A stretch of 64,000 bases of DNA from Nannocystis bainbridge (GTDB lineage Bacteria > Myxococcota_A > Polyangia > Nannocystales > Nannocystaceae), in NCBI RefSeq assembly GCF_028368995.1, contig NZ_JAQNDL010000001.1, forward strand, positions 1,488,001 through 1,552,000, read 5' to 3'. How positions within the stretch are numbered: position 1 is the stretch's first letter; each line of letters starts with the position of its first letter. The position numbers were made by a program, and so were the translations under genes. Under the pieces are notes generated by a model, which saw only the letters and a program-made list of their open reading frames with translations, did not search any database and was not told the DNA's origin. Shown in pieces: positions 9,338 to 16,724 of the stretch.

Positions 9338-9379
9338 TCGCGCCGCATGAAGCGGGGTCGAACGCGCCACGAGATGTCC

Positions 9380-9433
9380 TTCATCGGCAAGCACGTGTGC
9401 GGCCTGCCGATGCTGTGACGCGACCCCGCGACG
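9380..9433 (+). repeat. 54-bp direct repeat, right copy
   Basis: Near-identical (52 of 54) to the 3' end of the acyl-CoA dehydrogenase gene and its first downstream bases at 5717-5770. No dehydrogenase sequence precedes it, so it is an orphan gene end. Confidence 0.9.
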
Positions 9434-9561
9434 AACGCCCGTCGAGGTCGTCACGCGGCTCCCTGTCCGCCCGGATGCTCACGTCACCTGGACCGCGACG
9501 ACGCGCCGTCCCTGCGCGCCGCCCTGTCGCGCGGGTGTCGCCCGCATCGTGAGGCCGCGAG

Positions 9562-9612
9562 GACATGTCGTCATGAACATGCCTTTTTAGACATGTCCAA
9601 GGAGACATCCCA
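9562..9612. repeat. Two ACATGT-type inverted repeats
   Basis: The segment reads GACATGTC - gtcat - GAACATG, then a T run, then GACATGTCC - aagg - AGACAT. These are degenerate members of the hairpin family seen intact at 61439, 45062 and 52035. The T run lies between the two. Confidence 0.65.
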
Positions 9613-9666
9613 TCATCGGCGGCCGGATCGGGCCCGACGCTACGGGAACGATCCGCGGGGGACGAA

Positions 9667-9952
9667 TCAGCAGGCCGCGGCTGCCTCGGCATTCGCCGAG
9701 TAGCAATGCTCTGATCCGAGCCCGACACAAGCGTGCCCATGGAGGCGCTCGATCCGCCGATCATCGTCGAAGAAGCTCTGGGCTGCCGAGATCGCGGAGG
9801 ATCCAGCCAGCGTCCCAGAACAGCACGGCGTGCTCGGACGACGCGGTGCGGCCCTTCAGGGGCAATCGTGCTCGATGCGAGCGGCCGATCACGGTGCGAC
9901 CGGTCAGCGTGACGCGGTGGTCGCTCGCAATTTCGCGCAAGGAGCCCACCAC
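9667..9952 (-). pseudogene. Broken FHA-domain gene
   Basis: From a GTG at 9952 the minus strand encodes 57 residues of a clear FHA fold: LREIASDHRV, GRTVIGRSHRARLPL, TASSEHAVLFWDAGW, ILRDLGS. In intact FHA domains DLGS is followed by RNGT and a short strand. Here the frame goes to a stop ten codons on at the expected position. Omitting one C just after DLGS restores a frame reading FFDDDRRIERLHGHACVGLG, which fits the expected continuation, down to a TGA at 9667. So this looks like an FHA gene (phosphothreonine-binding) disrupted by a +1 frameshift, or a sequencing error. Even when repaired it is only about 95 residues. Confidence 0.55.
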
Positions 9953-10083
9953 CGCAGTCTATCACCCCAGCGCGGGCCGTTCCCACTCCTCCACGCCCAT
10001 CTCCGCGACCGGGGCGAGGCCGTTCGGCCGAACGCCCCGGACTCTTCACGATGCGGCAGACCGGACGATTACGGCGCGAAGGT

Positions 10084-11646
10084 TCAGGGCGCGGCCGCCT
10101 CGTCCTCGTCGAAATCGTCGCCCCCCGCGGGGCGGACGACCAGGTGACGGAAGGGCTCGTGGCCCTCCGAGTAGACCTCGACGTGATGGTGCCGGGCCGC
10201 GACCCGGTGCTGCACCTTGCGAAGCGGCGGCGGCTGGGCCCCTAGCGCCACGGTGATGTTCTCGCTCACGGCCCGGTCGATCGCCTGCTCGATCTCGAGG
10301 ATGGCCTCGCGGACGACCTCGTCGTCCATGCCCGGCACCGTCGGGAAGGCGGCCTGCAGCACGCGACGCAGCTCCGAGCCGCTGTTGCGCTTGACCGTGT
10401 GCACCGGCCGACCCGCCTCTGCCAGCCGGCGGATCTTCTGGTCGTCCGCCCGGGCGCGCAGCGCGAAGATGATGTCCGAATGCTCGGGGTTGTTCACGAT
10501 CCGCGCGTCCACCGAGACGTCGCGGAGCGCACGGACCAGGAGGTCGCGGCTGATCGCGTGCAGGTAGATCAGCACCGGGCCCTCCCACGTGGCCGGGTTC
10601 CCCGCCCGGGAGCGCCTGGCGGGGCCGGGGGCCTCGGGCGCGGCCGCGGGGACGTCGGGCGTCGGTGCGCGGCCCGGCTGCCGGCGCTCGCCTCTCACGG
10701 CATCACCGGCGAGCAGCCGGTCGACCGCGGCGCCGGCGTCGTGGTGCACCACGACCTCGTCGCGTCCGACCATCTCGACCACGACATCGAAAGTGGGAGC
10801 CCCCCGGCGCTCGGTGACCGTCTTCGGGGAATGCCGCCGCCGGGCCTCGTCGTCGCCGAGCGTGACGGTGTGCACGCCGCCGACCAGGTCCGAGAGGGTC
10901 GGGTTCAGCACCAGGTTCTCGAGCGTGTTGCCGTGCGCCGTGCCGATCAACTGCACTCCGCGCTCGGCGATGGTGCGCGCGGCCGCGGCCTCGGCCGAGG
11001 TGCCGATCTCGTCGACGACGATCACCTCGGGCATGTGGTTCTCGACCGCTTCGATCATCACGGCGTGCTGGCGGTCGGGCCGCGGCACCTGCATCCGCCG
11101 CGCGGCACCGATGCCGGGGTGCGGCACGTCGCCGTCGCCGCCGATCTCGTTGGAGGTGTCGACCACGACGACGCGCCGCCCCAGGTCGTCGGCCAGCACG
11201 CGCGCGATCTCCCGCAGCTTGGTCGTCTTGCCGACGCCTGGCCGGCCCAGCAGCAGCACGTTCTGCCCGGTCTCGACCAGGTCCCGCAACAGCTCGACCG
11301 CGCCGACCACCGCCCGCCCCACGCGCAGGGTCAGGCCCACGACTTCGCCGCGCCGGTTCCGGATGACCGAGATCCGGTGCAGCGTGCCCTCGATGCCGGT
11401 GCGGTTGTCCTCGCCCACCGGGCTCAACTCGGTGAGCACGGCGTCGATGTCCGCGCGGCCGACGGGCGTGCCGGCCAGGCGTTCGGCGCGGCCCTCGAGC
11501 CGGGCCTCGGGCGTGCGACCGAGGTCCATCACCACCTCGAGCAATTGAGCCGGCGCGAGCGCGCGCACGGCGCTCTGCAGCTCGGCGGGCAGGACCCCGA
11601 TGAGGAGTCCGAGTTCGTGGTCCGATGTGCTCGTCACCGGCGACAC
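10084..11646 (-). CDS. AAA ATPase with R3H domain (Ycf45/SpoIIIAA-like)
   Basis: 520 residues from a GTG at 11646, preceded by GGGGAG with 6-nt spacing. Residues about 60-330 are a P-loop ATPase with Walker A GRPGVGKTTK, Walker B EVIVVDEIG, and a HGNTLENL stretch, as in the Ycf45 family of cyanobacteria and the related SpoIIIAA ATPase. A Pro/Ala linker follows, then a C-terminal part with a nucleotide-binding-like segment and an R3H module (LRKVQHRVAARHHH) that in other proteins binds single-stranded nucleic acid. The C-terminus is acidic. Family members are widespread and poorly characterised. A role in RNA or DNA handling is an inference from the R3H module. Transcribed alone; the next genes on this strand start 140 bp away. 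Confidence 0.85.
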   Translation of the reverse strand: MSPVTSTSDHELGLLIGVLPAELQSAVRALAPAQLLEVVMDLGRTPEARLEGRAERLAGTPVGRADIDAVLTELSPVGEDNRTGIEGTLHRISVIRNRRGEVVGLTLRVGRAVVGAVELLRDLVETGQNVLLLGRPGVGKTTKLREIARVLADDLGRRVVVVDTSNEIGGDGDVPHPGIGAARRMQVPRPDRQHAVMIEAVENHMPEVIVVDEIGTSAEAAAARTIAERGVQLIGTAHGNTLENLVLNPTLSDLVGGVHTVTLGDDEARRRHSPKTVTERRGAPTFDVVVEMVGRDEVVVHHDAGAAVDRLLAGDAVRGERRQPGRAPTPDVPAAAPEAPGPARRSRAGNPATWEGPVLIYLHAISRDLLVRALRDVSVDARIVNNPEHSDIIFALRARADDQKIRRLAEAGRPVHTVKRNSGSELRRVLQAAFPTVPGMDDEVVREAILEIEQAIDRAVSENITVALGAQPPPLRKVQHRVAARHHHVEVYSEGHEPFRHLVVRPAGGDDFDEDEAAAP

Positions 11647-11786
11647 ATAATGCTCCCCGGCGGTTCCGCCATGGATCGGGGCAAGATTGGGCGCGAGCGC
11701 CTACGTGGCAGCGAGCGCGGGACACGCCGCGGCCAGCCGCCCGACCGCCGTGGCACCTGAGACTTCGGCTCGACGCACGGAGGGAG

Positions 11787-12371
11787 TCAGGTCGGCGGCG
11801 TCCACACGGCGCCGGTCTCACAGTCGACGTGCCGCAGGCCGACGCGCTCCGGCGTGATGTCGAGGACGCCGAACACGATGGGCAGTTGAAACCGACGCGG
11901 GCCGATCGACCCGGGGTTGAACACCGCGATGCCGCGGTCGCGGCCGATGAAGGGCACGTGCGAATGCCCGCAGACGACCAGCGAGGCATCCTCGGCCCGG
12001 GCGAACCGGGCAGCGTCGGCCCGCAGCCGCGGACCGGCCACGGCGATGTGCAGCATGGCGATCGTGAGCCGCACGGCGTCGCCGTCGCGGACCTCGAGGG
12101 TGCGCAGGTCCGGCAGCGTCGCCGCCTTCGCGTCGATGTTGCCGCGTACGGCGAACACCGGGGCGATCCGCTCGAGCTCGGTCAGCACCGCGAGCTCGCC
12201 GACGTCGCCGGCATGCAAGATGTACTGCGGCTCGAGCGCGGCGATGTGAGCCATGGCCCCGGGGTGCGGTCGACTGTGCGTGTCCGCGACCGCGACGATG
12301 CGCAGCGCCCCGTCGCGCAGGTGCAGCGCCTCGCGGCGGACGCTTTGAGGTTCGGCGCGGGCGTAGGCCAC
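11787..12371 (-). CDS. Metallophosphoesterase of the YfcE/MJ0936 type
   Basis: 194 residues from a GTG at 12371; the frame is open further upstream but overlaps the preceding gene there. All metal-binding blocks of the small phosphodiesterase family are present in order: [30 protein letters not shown], followed by [10 protein letters not shown]. These enzymes use two metal ions to hydrolyse phosphodiesters, usually tested on artificial substrates; the natural substrate is generally unknown. Length matches the family (160-200). It lies 43 bp downstream of the DUF309 gene and is probably co-transcribed with it. Confidence 0.88.
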   Translation of the reverse strand: MAYARAEPQSVRREALHLRDGALRIVAVADTHSRPHPGAMAHIAALEPQYILHAGDVGELAVLTELERIAPVFAVRGNIDAKAATLPDLRTLEVRDGDAVRLTIAMLHIAVAGPRLRADAARFARAEDASLVVCGHSHVPFIGRDRGIAVFNPGSIGPRRFQLPIVFGVLDITPERVGLRHVDCETGAVWTPPT

Positions 12372-12414
12372 GGTGCCGGGAGGAATACACCGTCCGCGGC
12401 CCGCAGCCCACGGG

Positions 12415-12888
12415 TCACCGCCGAAACCCCAGCGTGGGCCCCGGGTCGCGCCGTGGCGGATCGGCGGCGAACCACGCGCGCGTCGCCTCCCGGAAATCGG
12501 CGAGCGCGAGCCCCCCGGCGTCCGGCGCGCACGCGTCGAGCTTGGCCATCCCGCGCGCGAGCAGCCGCGCAGCGCTCTCGGGTTTGCCTTGCACATGCAG
12601 CTTGTGGTGAGCCGCGGCGACCTGGATGAGGCCCTGCAGCAGGCGGCGTTCGTCGGGGTCGGTGGCCACGCGCCAGCGGTCCTCCCAGGCCTCGTGGGCC
12701 GCGAAGTGATCGCCGGCGTTGAACAGCGCGAGGCCGCGGGCGAGGGCCGCATCGGTGCCAAGGCTCGGCTCGCCCCGCGAGTCACCCTCGGATCTCAGCC
12801 GCTCGGCGGAGGCGTCCCCTGCTCGGCGGTCGTCGGGGCGGTCGATGATGTCTTGCTCGAGTTTCGCCTTCTCGGGATCGGCTCGCAC
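12415..12888 (-). CDS. DUF309 family protein
   Basis: 157 residues from a GTG at 12888. The core reads GLALFNAGDHFAAHEAWED and LLQGLIQVAAAHHK, the conserved helices of DUF309 with its His and Glu residues in the HEAWE motif. Biochemical function is unknown. The N-terminal 45 residues are charged and variable. It precedes the phosphoesterase by 43 bp on the same strand. The frame extends upstream to 13035 without conserved-looking sequence. Confidence 0.8.
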   Translation of the reverse strand: MRADPEKAKLEQDIIDRPDDRRAGDASAERLRSEGDSRGEPSLGTDAALARGLALFNAGDHFAAHEAWEDRWRVATDPDERRLLQGLIQVAAAHHKLHVQGKPESAARLLARGMAKLDACAPDAGGLALADFREATRAWFAADPPRRDPGPTLGFRR

Positions 12889-13105
12889 CGCGCCATCGTA
12901 TCCTCGGCAGACCACTCGCCACCTGAAAAGGTGGATTCGCCGGACCGCGGCGAGCTTCGCGGGGCCGGCTGAGTTTTCCGCGCCCCGAGCGCGCAAGCGG
13001 CGATGAACATGGTGAGGTGATGGGTATTGCCGCACGGGTCATTGAGCTCGAGCGGGCCGATGACCCGCTCGCGCGGCTGAGCGGGGCCCGGTAGAGCGAT
13101 TGCCG

Positions 13106-13852
13106 TCAATTCTCGAGCGCGCGCTTGGTGAAGCGGTCGTCGGGCAGCGGCGCGTTGACCTGCCACGATTTGCGCACGAGCCGGGTCTGGCCGCCCTTGA
13201 CGCTGTCGACCATCCTGGACTCGGCGGGCGCGCACACGTTGCCCTCGCAGGAGTAGCCGGTGCGGGTCTCGATCTTGAGCTGCTTGCCCTGGGCGTCGAA
13301 GTACTTGAGCTCGCCGGGCAGCTTGCGGTCCTTGTTGACGGCGATCTCGATGCGGGCGTACGGCGCCTCGACGCCGGCCTTCGGCGTGAGCACCAGCTTC
13401 CAGGTGGTGGCATCCTCGCCGGTACGGGTAGCCGTGTAGCGCGCGCCGTAGGCGGTGGTCGTGAGGTCGGTCTGGCTGTAAGCGAGGCCGAAGAAGCCTT
13501 GATCGGCCACGGAGCTGGCGATCCGGCGGACCTTCCCGAACGAGGGCAAGAACACGTACATCTCCGTCGGCGAGAGCGTGAGGGACTTGGTGCCCTTCAT
13601 GTCGGCCGGGGCGCTGAACTCGAAGAGGTGCTTCTTGGCCTTCCTCGCCAGCTGCATGGCCATCTTGCGCTCGGGCTTGCCCGCCTCCTGGTTCAAGACC
13701 TCGAAGTCGATCACGAGGGTCTGGGCGCGGTTCAACGCCGCGTCCATATCGGCGAGCAGCTGATCGCCGGCCGGGTCGGCTGCGGCAACGGTGGAATGGG
13801 CAAAAACCGCGACAGACGCGGCGACGAGCACGACGACACGATGCATCTTCAT
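13106..13852 (-). CDS. LolA-like outer-membrane lipoprotein-sorting protein
   Basis: 248 residues with a signal peptide (MKMHRVVVLVAASVAVFAHS, cleavage near VAAADPA). The mature part is beta-rich: LVIDFEVLNQEAGKPERKM, LFEFSAPADMKGTKSLTL, MYVFLPSFGKVRRI, then IEIAVNKDRKLPGELKYFD. This is the pattern of periplasmic LolA-like proteins annotated as outer-membrane lipoprotein-sorting proteins, which often sit by RND-type exporters; none is nearby here. Two Cys (YSCEGNVCAP) may form a disulphide. The gene is divergent from the multicopper oxidase and shares its leader sequence with it, so joint control is likely. Confidence 0.85.
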   Translation of the reverse strand: MKMHRVVVLVAASVAVFAHSTVAAADPAGDQLLADMDAALNRAQTLVIDFEVLNQEAGKPERKMAMQLARKAKKHLFEFSAPADMKGTKSLTLSPTEMYVFLPSFGKVRRIASSVADQGFFGLAYSQTDLTTTAYGARYTATRTGEDATTWKLVLTPKAGVEAPYARIEIAVNKDRKLPGELKYFDAQGKQLKIETRTGYSCEGNVCAPAESRMVDSVKGGQTRLVRKSWQVNAPLPDDRFTKRALEN

Positions 13853-13891
13853 GGGGAGTTCGATCGGCGACGAGAGTACGAGCGCGCTTCG

Positions 13892-13965
13892 CGGCTCACG
13901 GGTGAAGAGCCTGGACCCTCTCGCTGCGATCCAAAATAACTCGAAATTTTCCGCAGCCCTGCAGG
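13892..13965 (-). promoter_or_regulatory. Conserved leader of the LolA-like gene, one arm of an inverted repeat
   Basis: Read towards the LolA-like gene this contains TTTTGGATCGCA, GAGGGTCC and GGCTCTTCACCC. The same blocks in the same order lie ahead of the divergent oxidase gene (14091-14164). The AT-rich part stands out from the surrounding GC. It ends about 47 bp before the start codon. Likely promoter and/or leader; no sigma-factor class could be assigned. Confidence 0.6.
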
Positions 13966-14090
13966 CAGATCGGGGTCGACCCGTTCCGTAGCCGACCCAG
14001 ACGGACTCTCCATGGCCGGGCGCCCAGTAGCGCTTCGAGGCCCACAGGGCGGCTCTGCTGCCCCTGCCGCCGACGCCGTGGAGGTCGCCA

Positions 14091-14164
14091 GCGAGGGCGC
14101 GAAAATAGTTCGAAGTTTTTTGGATCGCAACCGGAGGGTCCTGGCTCTTCACCCTCAAGCCTCG
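14091..14164 (+). promoter_or_regulatory. Conserved leader of the multicopper oxidase gene, other arm of the inverted repeat
   Basis: Matches the leader of the LolA-like gene at roughly 85% over about 55 bp (GAAAAT, TTCGAAG, TTTTTTGGATCGCA, GGAGGGTCC, GGCTCTTCACCC). It ends about 50 bp before the oxidase start. Within it GAGGGT and ACCCTC can pair as a short hairpin. Confidence 0.6.
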
Positions 14165-14206
14165 GATCCGGGCGGGCCCATCACCCCGAGGCTCGACGAG
14201 AATTTC

Positions 14207-16156
14207 ATGACCCTTCAGAAGAGACCTTCGCCTGGCAACGACCGGTCCCCTGCCGCGCTGACGATCGATCGGCGCGGCTTCCTCAAGGTGGGGGCCACGC
14301 TCGGCGCGGGTTTTCTGCTGCCCGGGCTCACTGGTTGCAGTCCGGGGGACGACGGCGATCCGCGACCGGTCGCCAATGGCGAGCTCTTCACGCCCGCCAG
14401 CGTCCGCTCGCGCGACGGCGTGCTCGACATCGAGGTGACCATCACCGAGACCGAAGTGACGGTGGGCCAGTATACGTTCATGACCCGGGCGTACACGGGG
14501 CTCAAGGTCCTTCGCGGCGAGGCGAGCTTCGGCGATGCGACGTATACGGGGGTGGTCCCGGGCCCGAGCATCGAGCTCCGCCCGGGCGATCGGCTCAAGC
14601 TGAAGCTCATCAACGGCCTCCCGGACGACAACAGCGCCGTGGACCCCCCCGACTGCGCCATGGGCGGCGGCAGCGGCGGCGGGCACGGAGCGGGCGGCCA
14701 CGGCCCGGGCACGCACAACAACTCGACCAACCTCCATACGCACGGCCTGCACGTCGACCCCGGGCCGCCCGGCGATGATGTCTTCCTGATCATCGGTCCT
14801 GGTGAGAGCTACGACTTCGTCTTCGATATCCCGCGAGACATCGCCATGCCGGACGGCTCGAAGGCCAACCATCCGGCCGGGACCTATTGGTACCACCCGC
14901 ACATGCACGGATCGACGGCGATCCAGGTGGCAGGCGGCATGGTCGGGGCGCTCATCATTCGCGACGAGGAGAGAGACGACCTCGACAGGCTGTTCTCGCC
15001 CGAGCCCGGGCCGGGGCAGGGCAAGGAGCAGCTCCTCGTCGTCGGCGAGTACATGATCCAGACCCAGGATTCGTGCGATGGCAAGACCCGCCTCGCGACG
15101 TACGGGGAGATGGGCCATTCCGGTCCGCTTCCTCCGGGCGTCGAAGATTTCTTCCACGTCAACGGACAGATCGATCCGGTCCTTCGCATGCGCCCGGGCG
15201 AGGTGCAGCGGCTTCGGCTGCTTCACACCGGCTTTCGTGCGCCGCTGGACGTCGCCTTCCTCCGCGTGCCGGACGATCAGGCCGACACCGCGACCTCGCT
15301 GCCGAAGCCCGGCTACGATCCGTTCGGCTACTCCTGCGCCGCCTCGGGCGGCCCGCCCATGCTCGATCGGGACGCGCTGAGGGCGAAGTCGGCCACGTAC
15401 TACCAGGTAGCGACCGACGGGATCACGTACGGCGCACCCCTGAAGATGCCGCTCGCCGACCCCGTGTCCGAGGTCGAGTACGTCATCCCGCCGGGGGGCC
15501 GCGTGGACATGCTGGTCCAATTCGAAGCGGGCACCTACCAGATGGTGGCGCTCGGCTACCTCGATTTCGTCTGCTGGGCGCCGCAGGTCCTCGCCACCGT
15601 GGTCGTCTCGGGCAAGCCGGACACGAGCCTGCAGATCCCGCAGGTGCTGACGCCGCCAGCGCTCTACCCGTCGTTCGACGACATGTCGAAGCCCGGCAAC
15701 GCGATCACGAACACTCGCCAGGTCGAGTTCGCGGTGAACGTGGACGCTGACGGCGCGCACTTCCTCATCGACGGCAGGACGTTCTGCATGAGCCGTATCG
15801 ACCAGTGCATCGCCCTCGACGCCGTGGAGGAGTGGACGCTCGTCAACAAGTTCAGCGATACCGGGGGTGAGACGGTTCATCCCTTCCACATCCACGTCAA
15901 CTCGTTCCTGGTGACGAGCATCAACGGGAAGAGCCCGAGTCAGGCGATCTGGCGCGACACCTGTCTCATCCCCACGAGCGGCACGAACGCCGACGGCACC
16001 CTCAAGTTCCTGTCGCGCTTCCCGCATTTCCAGGGGCAGTACGTGCTGCACTGCCACATCTTGGAGCACGAGGACGAAGGCATGATGCAGATCGTCGAGG
16101 TGCAGCAGGCAACATGCCCGCCGCCGCCGACGGGCGACACTTGCGAGGCCGTATGA
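14207..16156 (+). CDS. Tat-exported multicopper oxidase
   Basis: 649 residues from the ATG at 14207. The N-terminus has a twin-arginine signal (DRRGFLKVGA) followed by a hydrophobic stretch and LTGC, so it is exported folded and possibly lipidated. Four copper motifs are intact: HTHGLH (about residue 177), YWYHPHMHGS (about 230), HPFHIHVN (about 558) and HCHILEHEDEGMM (about 615). Together they supply the type 1 and the trinuclear copper ligands of a laccase-like enzyme that oxidises a substrate and reduces oxygen to water. A Gly/His-rich insert (about residues 152-170) precedes the first motif and could bind metal. The frame is open upstream to 14012, but that part overlaps the regulatory repeat. 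Candidate roles are metal oxidation or detoxification, or phenol oxidation; the sequence does not decide. Confidence 0.92.
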   Translation: MTLQKRPSPGNDRSPAALTIDRRGFLKVGATLGAGFLLPGLTGCSPGDDGDPRPVANGELFTPASVRSRDGVLDIEVTITETEVTVGQYTFMTRAYTGLKVLRGEASFGDATYTGVVPGPSIELRPGDRLKLKLINGLPDDNSAVDPPDCAMGGGSGGGHGAGGHGPGTHNNSTNLHTHGLHVDPGPPGDDVFLIIGPGESYDFVFDIPRDIAMPDGSKANHPAGTYWYHPHMHGSTAIQVAGGMVGALIIRDEERDDLDRLFSPEPGPGQGKEQLLVVGEYMIQTQDSCDGKTRLATYGEMGHSGPLPPGVEDFFHVNGQIDPVLRMRPGEVQRLRLLHTGFRAPLDVAFLRVPDDQADTATSLPKPGYDPFGYSCAASGGPPMLDRDALRAKSATYYQVATDGITYGAPLKMPLADPVSEVEYVIPPGGRVDMLVQFEAGTYQMVALGYLDFVCWAPQVLATVVVSGKPDTSLQIPQVLTPPALYPSFDDMSKPGNAITNTRQVEFAVNVDADGAHFLIDGRTFCMSRIDQCIALDAVEEWTLVNKFSDTGGETVHPFHIHVNSFLVTSINGKSPSQAIWRDTCLIPTSGTNADGTLKFLSRFPHFQGQYVLHCHILEHEDEGMMQIVEVQQATCPPPPTGDTCEAV

Positions 16157-16724
16157 CCCTCACGACCTCTCGAGCGCGCTGACCCGAGCACCACCACTGC
16201 CTTGAATGCCCGTGGTGAACCGGGGAGCGCAGACGACCATCCTGCGATGGTGCGTGCAATCGCACTCGACATTCGCCAGCCGGGCGCCCATCGGGCGCCC
16301 ATCGGGCGCCCGCCCGTGGATCGATGACGGCAGCACCACGACTCGTTCGATTTCCCCCGATAAGTCCGCCATTTCGCAACCCTGCGAATATCGAGAGAAA
16401 TATGGCAGGAGTGGCGACGCGCCCCCGACAGGGCGTGAAACGACGTCGGGGGCCCGATGATGTCCTTTCTCTCTTCAGAGACGAGCCGAATAGGAGCGCA
16501 GTTTTTTTCGATGTCGGCAAGCTCCGGGTCACTGCAGGGCGGCCGCGAGGGCGGTACCGCCACCGCAATCGCGGCTGAGGAGACGAGGTTGCCGAATTCG
16601 ATCACGAGGGCCGGTGGATCCAGGGTTCGACCCGCGGACACGGGCGTGGTGCATCCCGTGATCGGCGCGACGCTCGCCACGGCGAGCGCGCGGATGAATG
16701 CCAGGGCATCGGTCAGGAATTAAC
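16157..16724. other. Intergenic region upstream of the NRPS gene
   Basis: About 570 bp. It contains three GGGCGCCC palindromes spaced 11 bp, a short hairpin TTCGCA-accc-TGCGAA around 16372-16387 in an AT-richer patch, and T-rich tracts. On the minus strand a frame resembling a lipoprotein signal starts next to the NRPS start, but it has no proper start codon and runs into the oxidase gene. The region probably carries the NRPS promoter. No Fur-box-like sequence was recognised. Confidence 0.5.
16282..16311. repeat. Three GGGCGCCC palindromes at 11-bp spacing
   Basis: GGGCGCCC occurs at 16282, 16293 and 16304, separated by ATC. The spacing is one helical turn, so the sites face the same side of the DNA. 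This could be a tandem operator or a simple repeat expansion. Confidence 0.7.

Larger units (their letters stand above)
9338..9666. other. Intergenic region with right repeat copy and ACATGT hairpins
   Basis: Holds the right 54-bp repeat (9380-9433) and a cluster of ACATGT-type motifs (9562-9612). No gene is supported. Confidence 0.5.

Noticed and set aside
5717..9433. An integrative element with attachment sites
   Set aside because: Direct repeats are real, but no integrase, relaxase or phage gene lies between them, so only the repeat is annotated.
13853..16069. Upstream extension of the LolA-like frame across the oxidase gene
   Set aside because: The signal peptide starts at 13852; the extension is antisense to the multicopper oxidase.
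16460..16716. Minus-strand lipoprotein-like peptide (ALAVASVAPITGC) next to the NRPS start
   Set aside because: It has only CTG or a too-short GTG start, no stop before the oxidase gene, and would overlap the NRPS ribosome binding site. It might be a decayed gene but cannot be supported.
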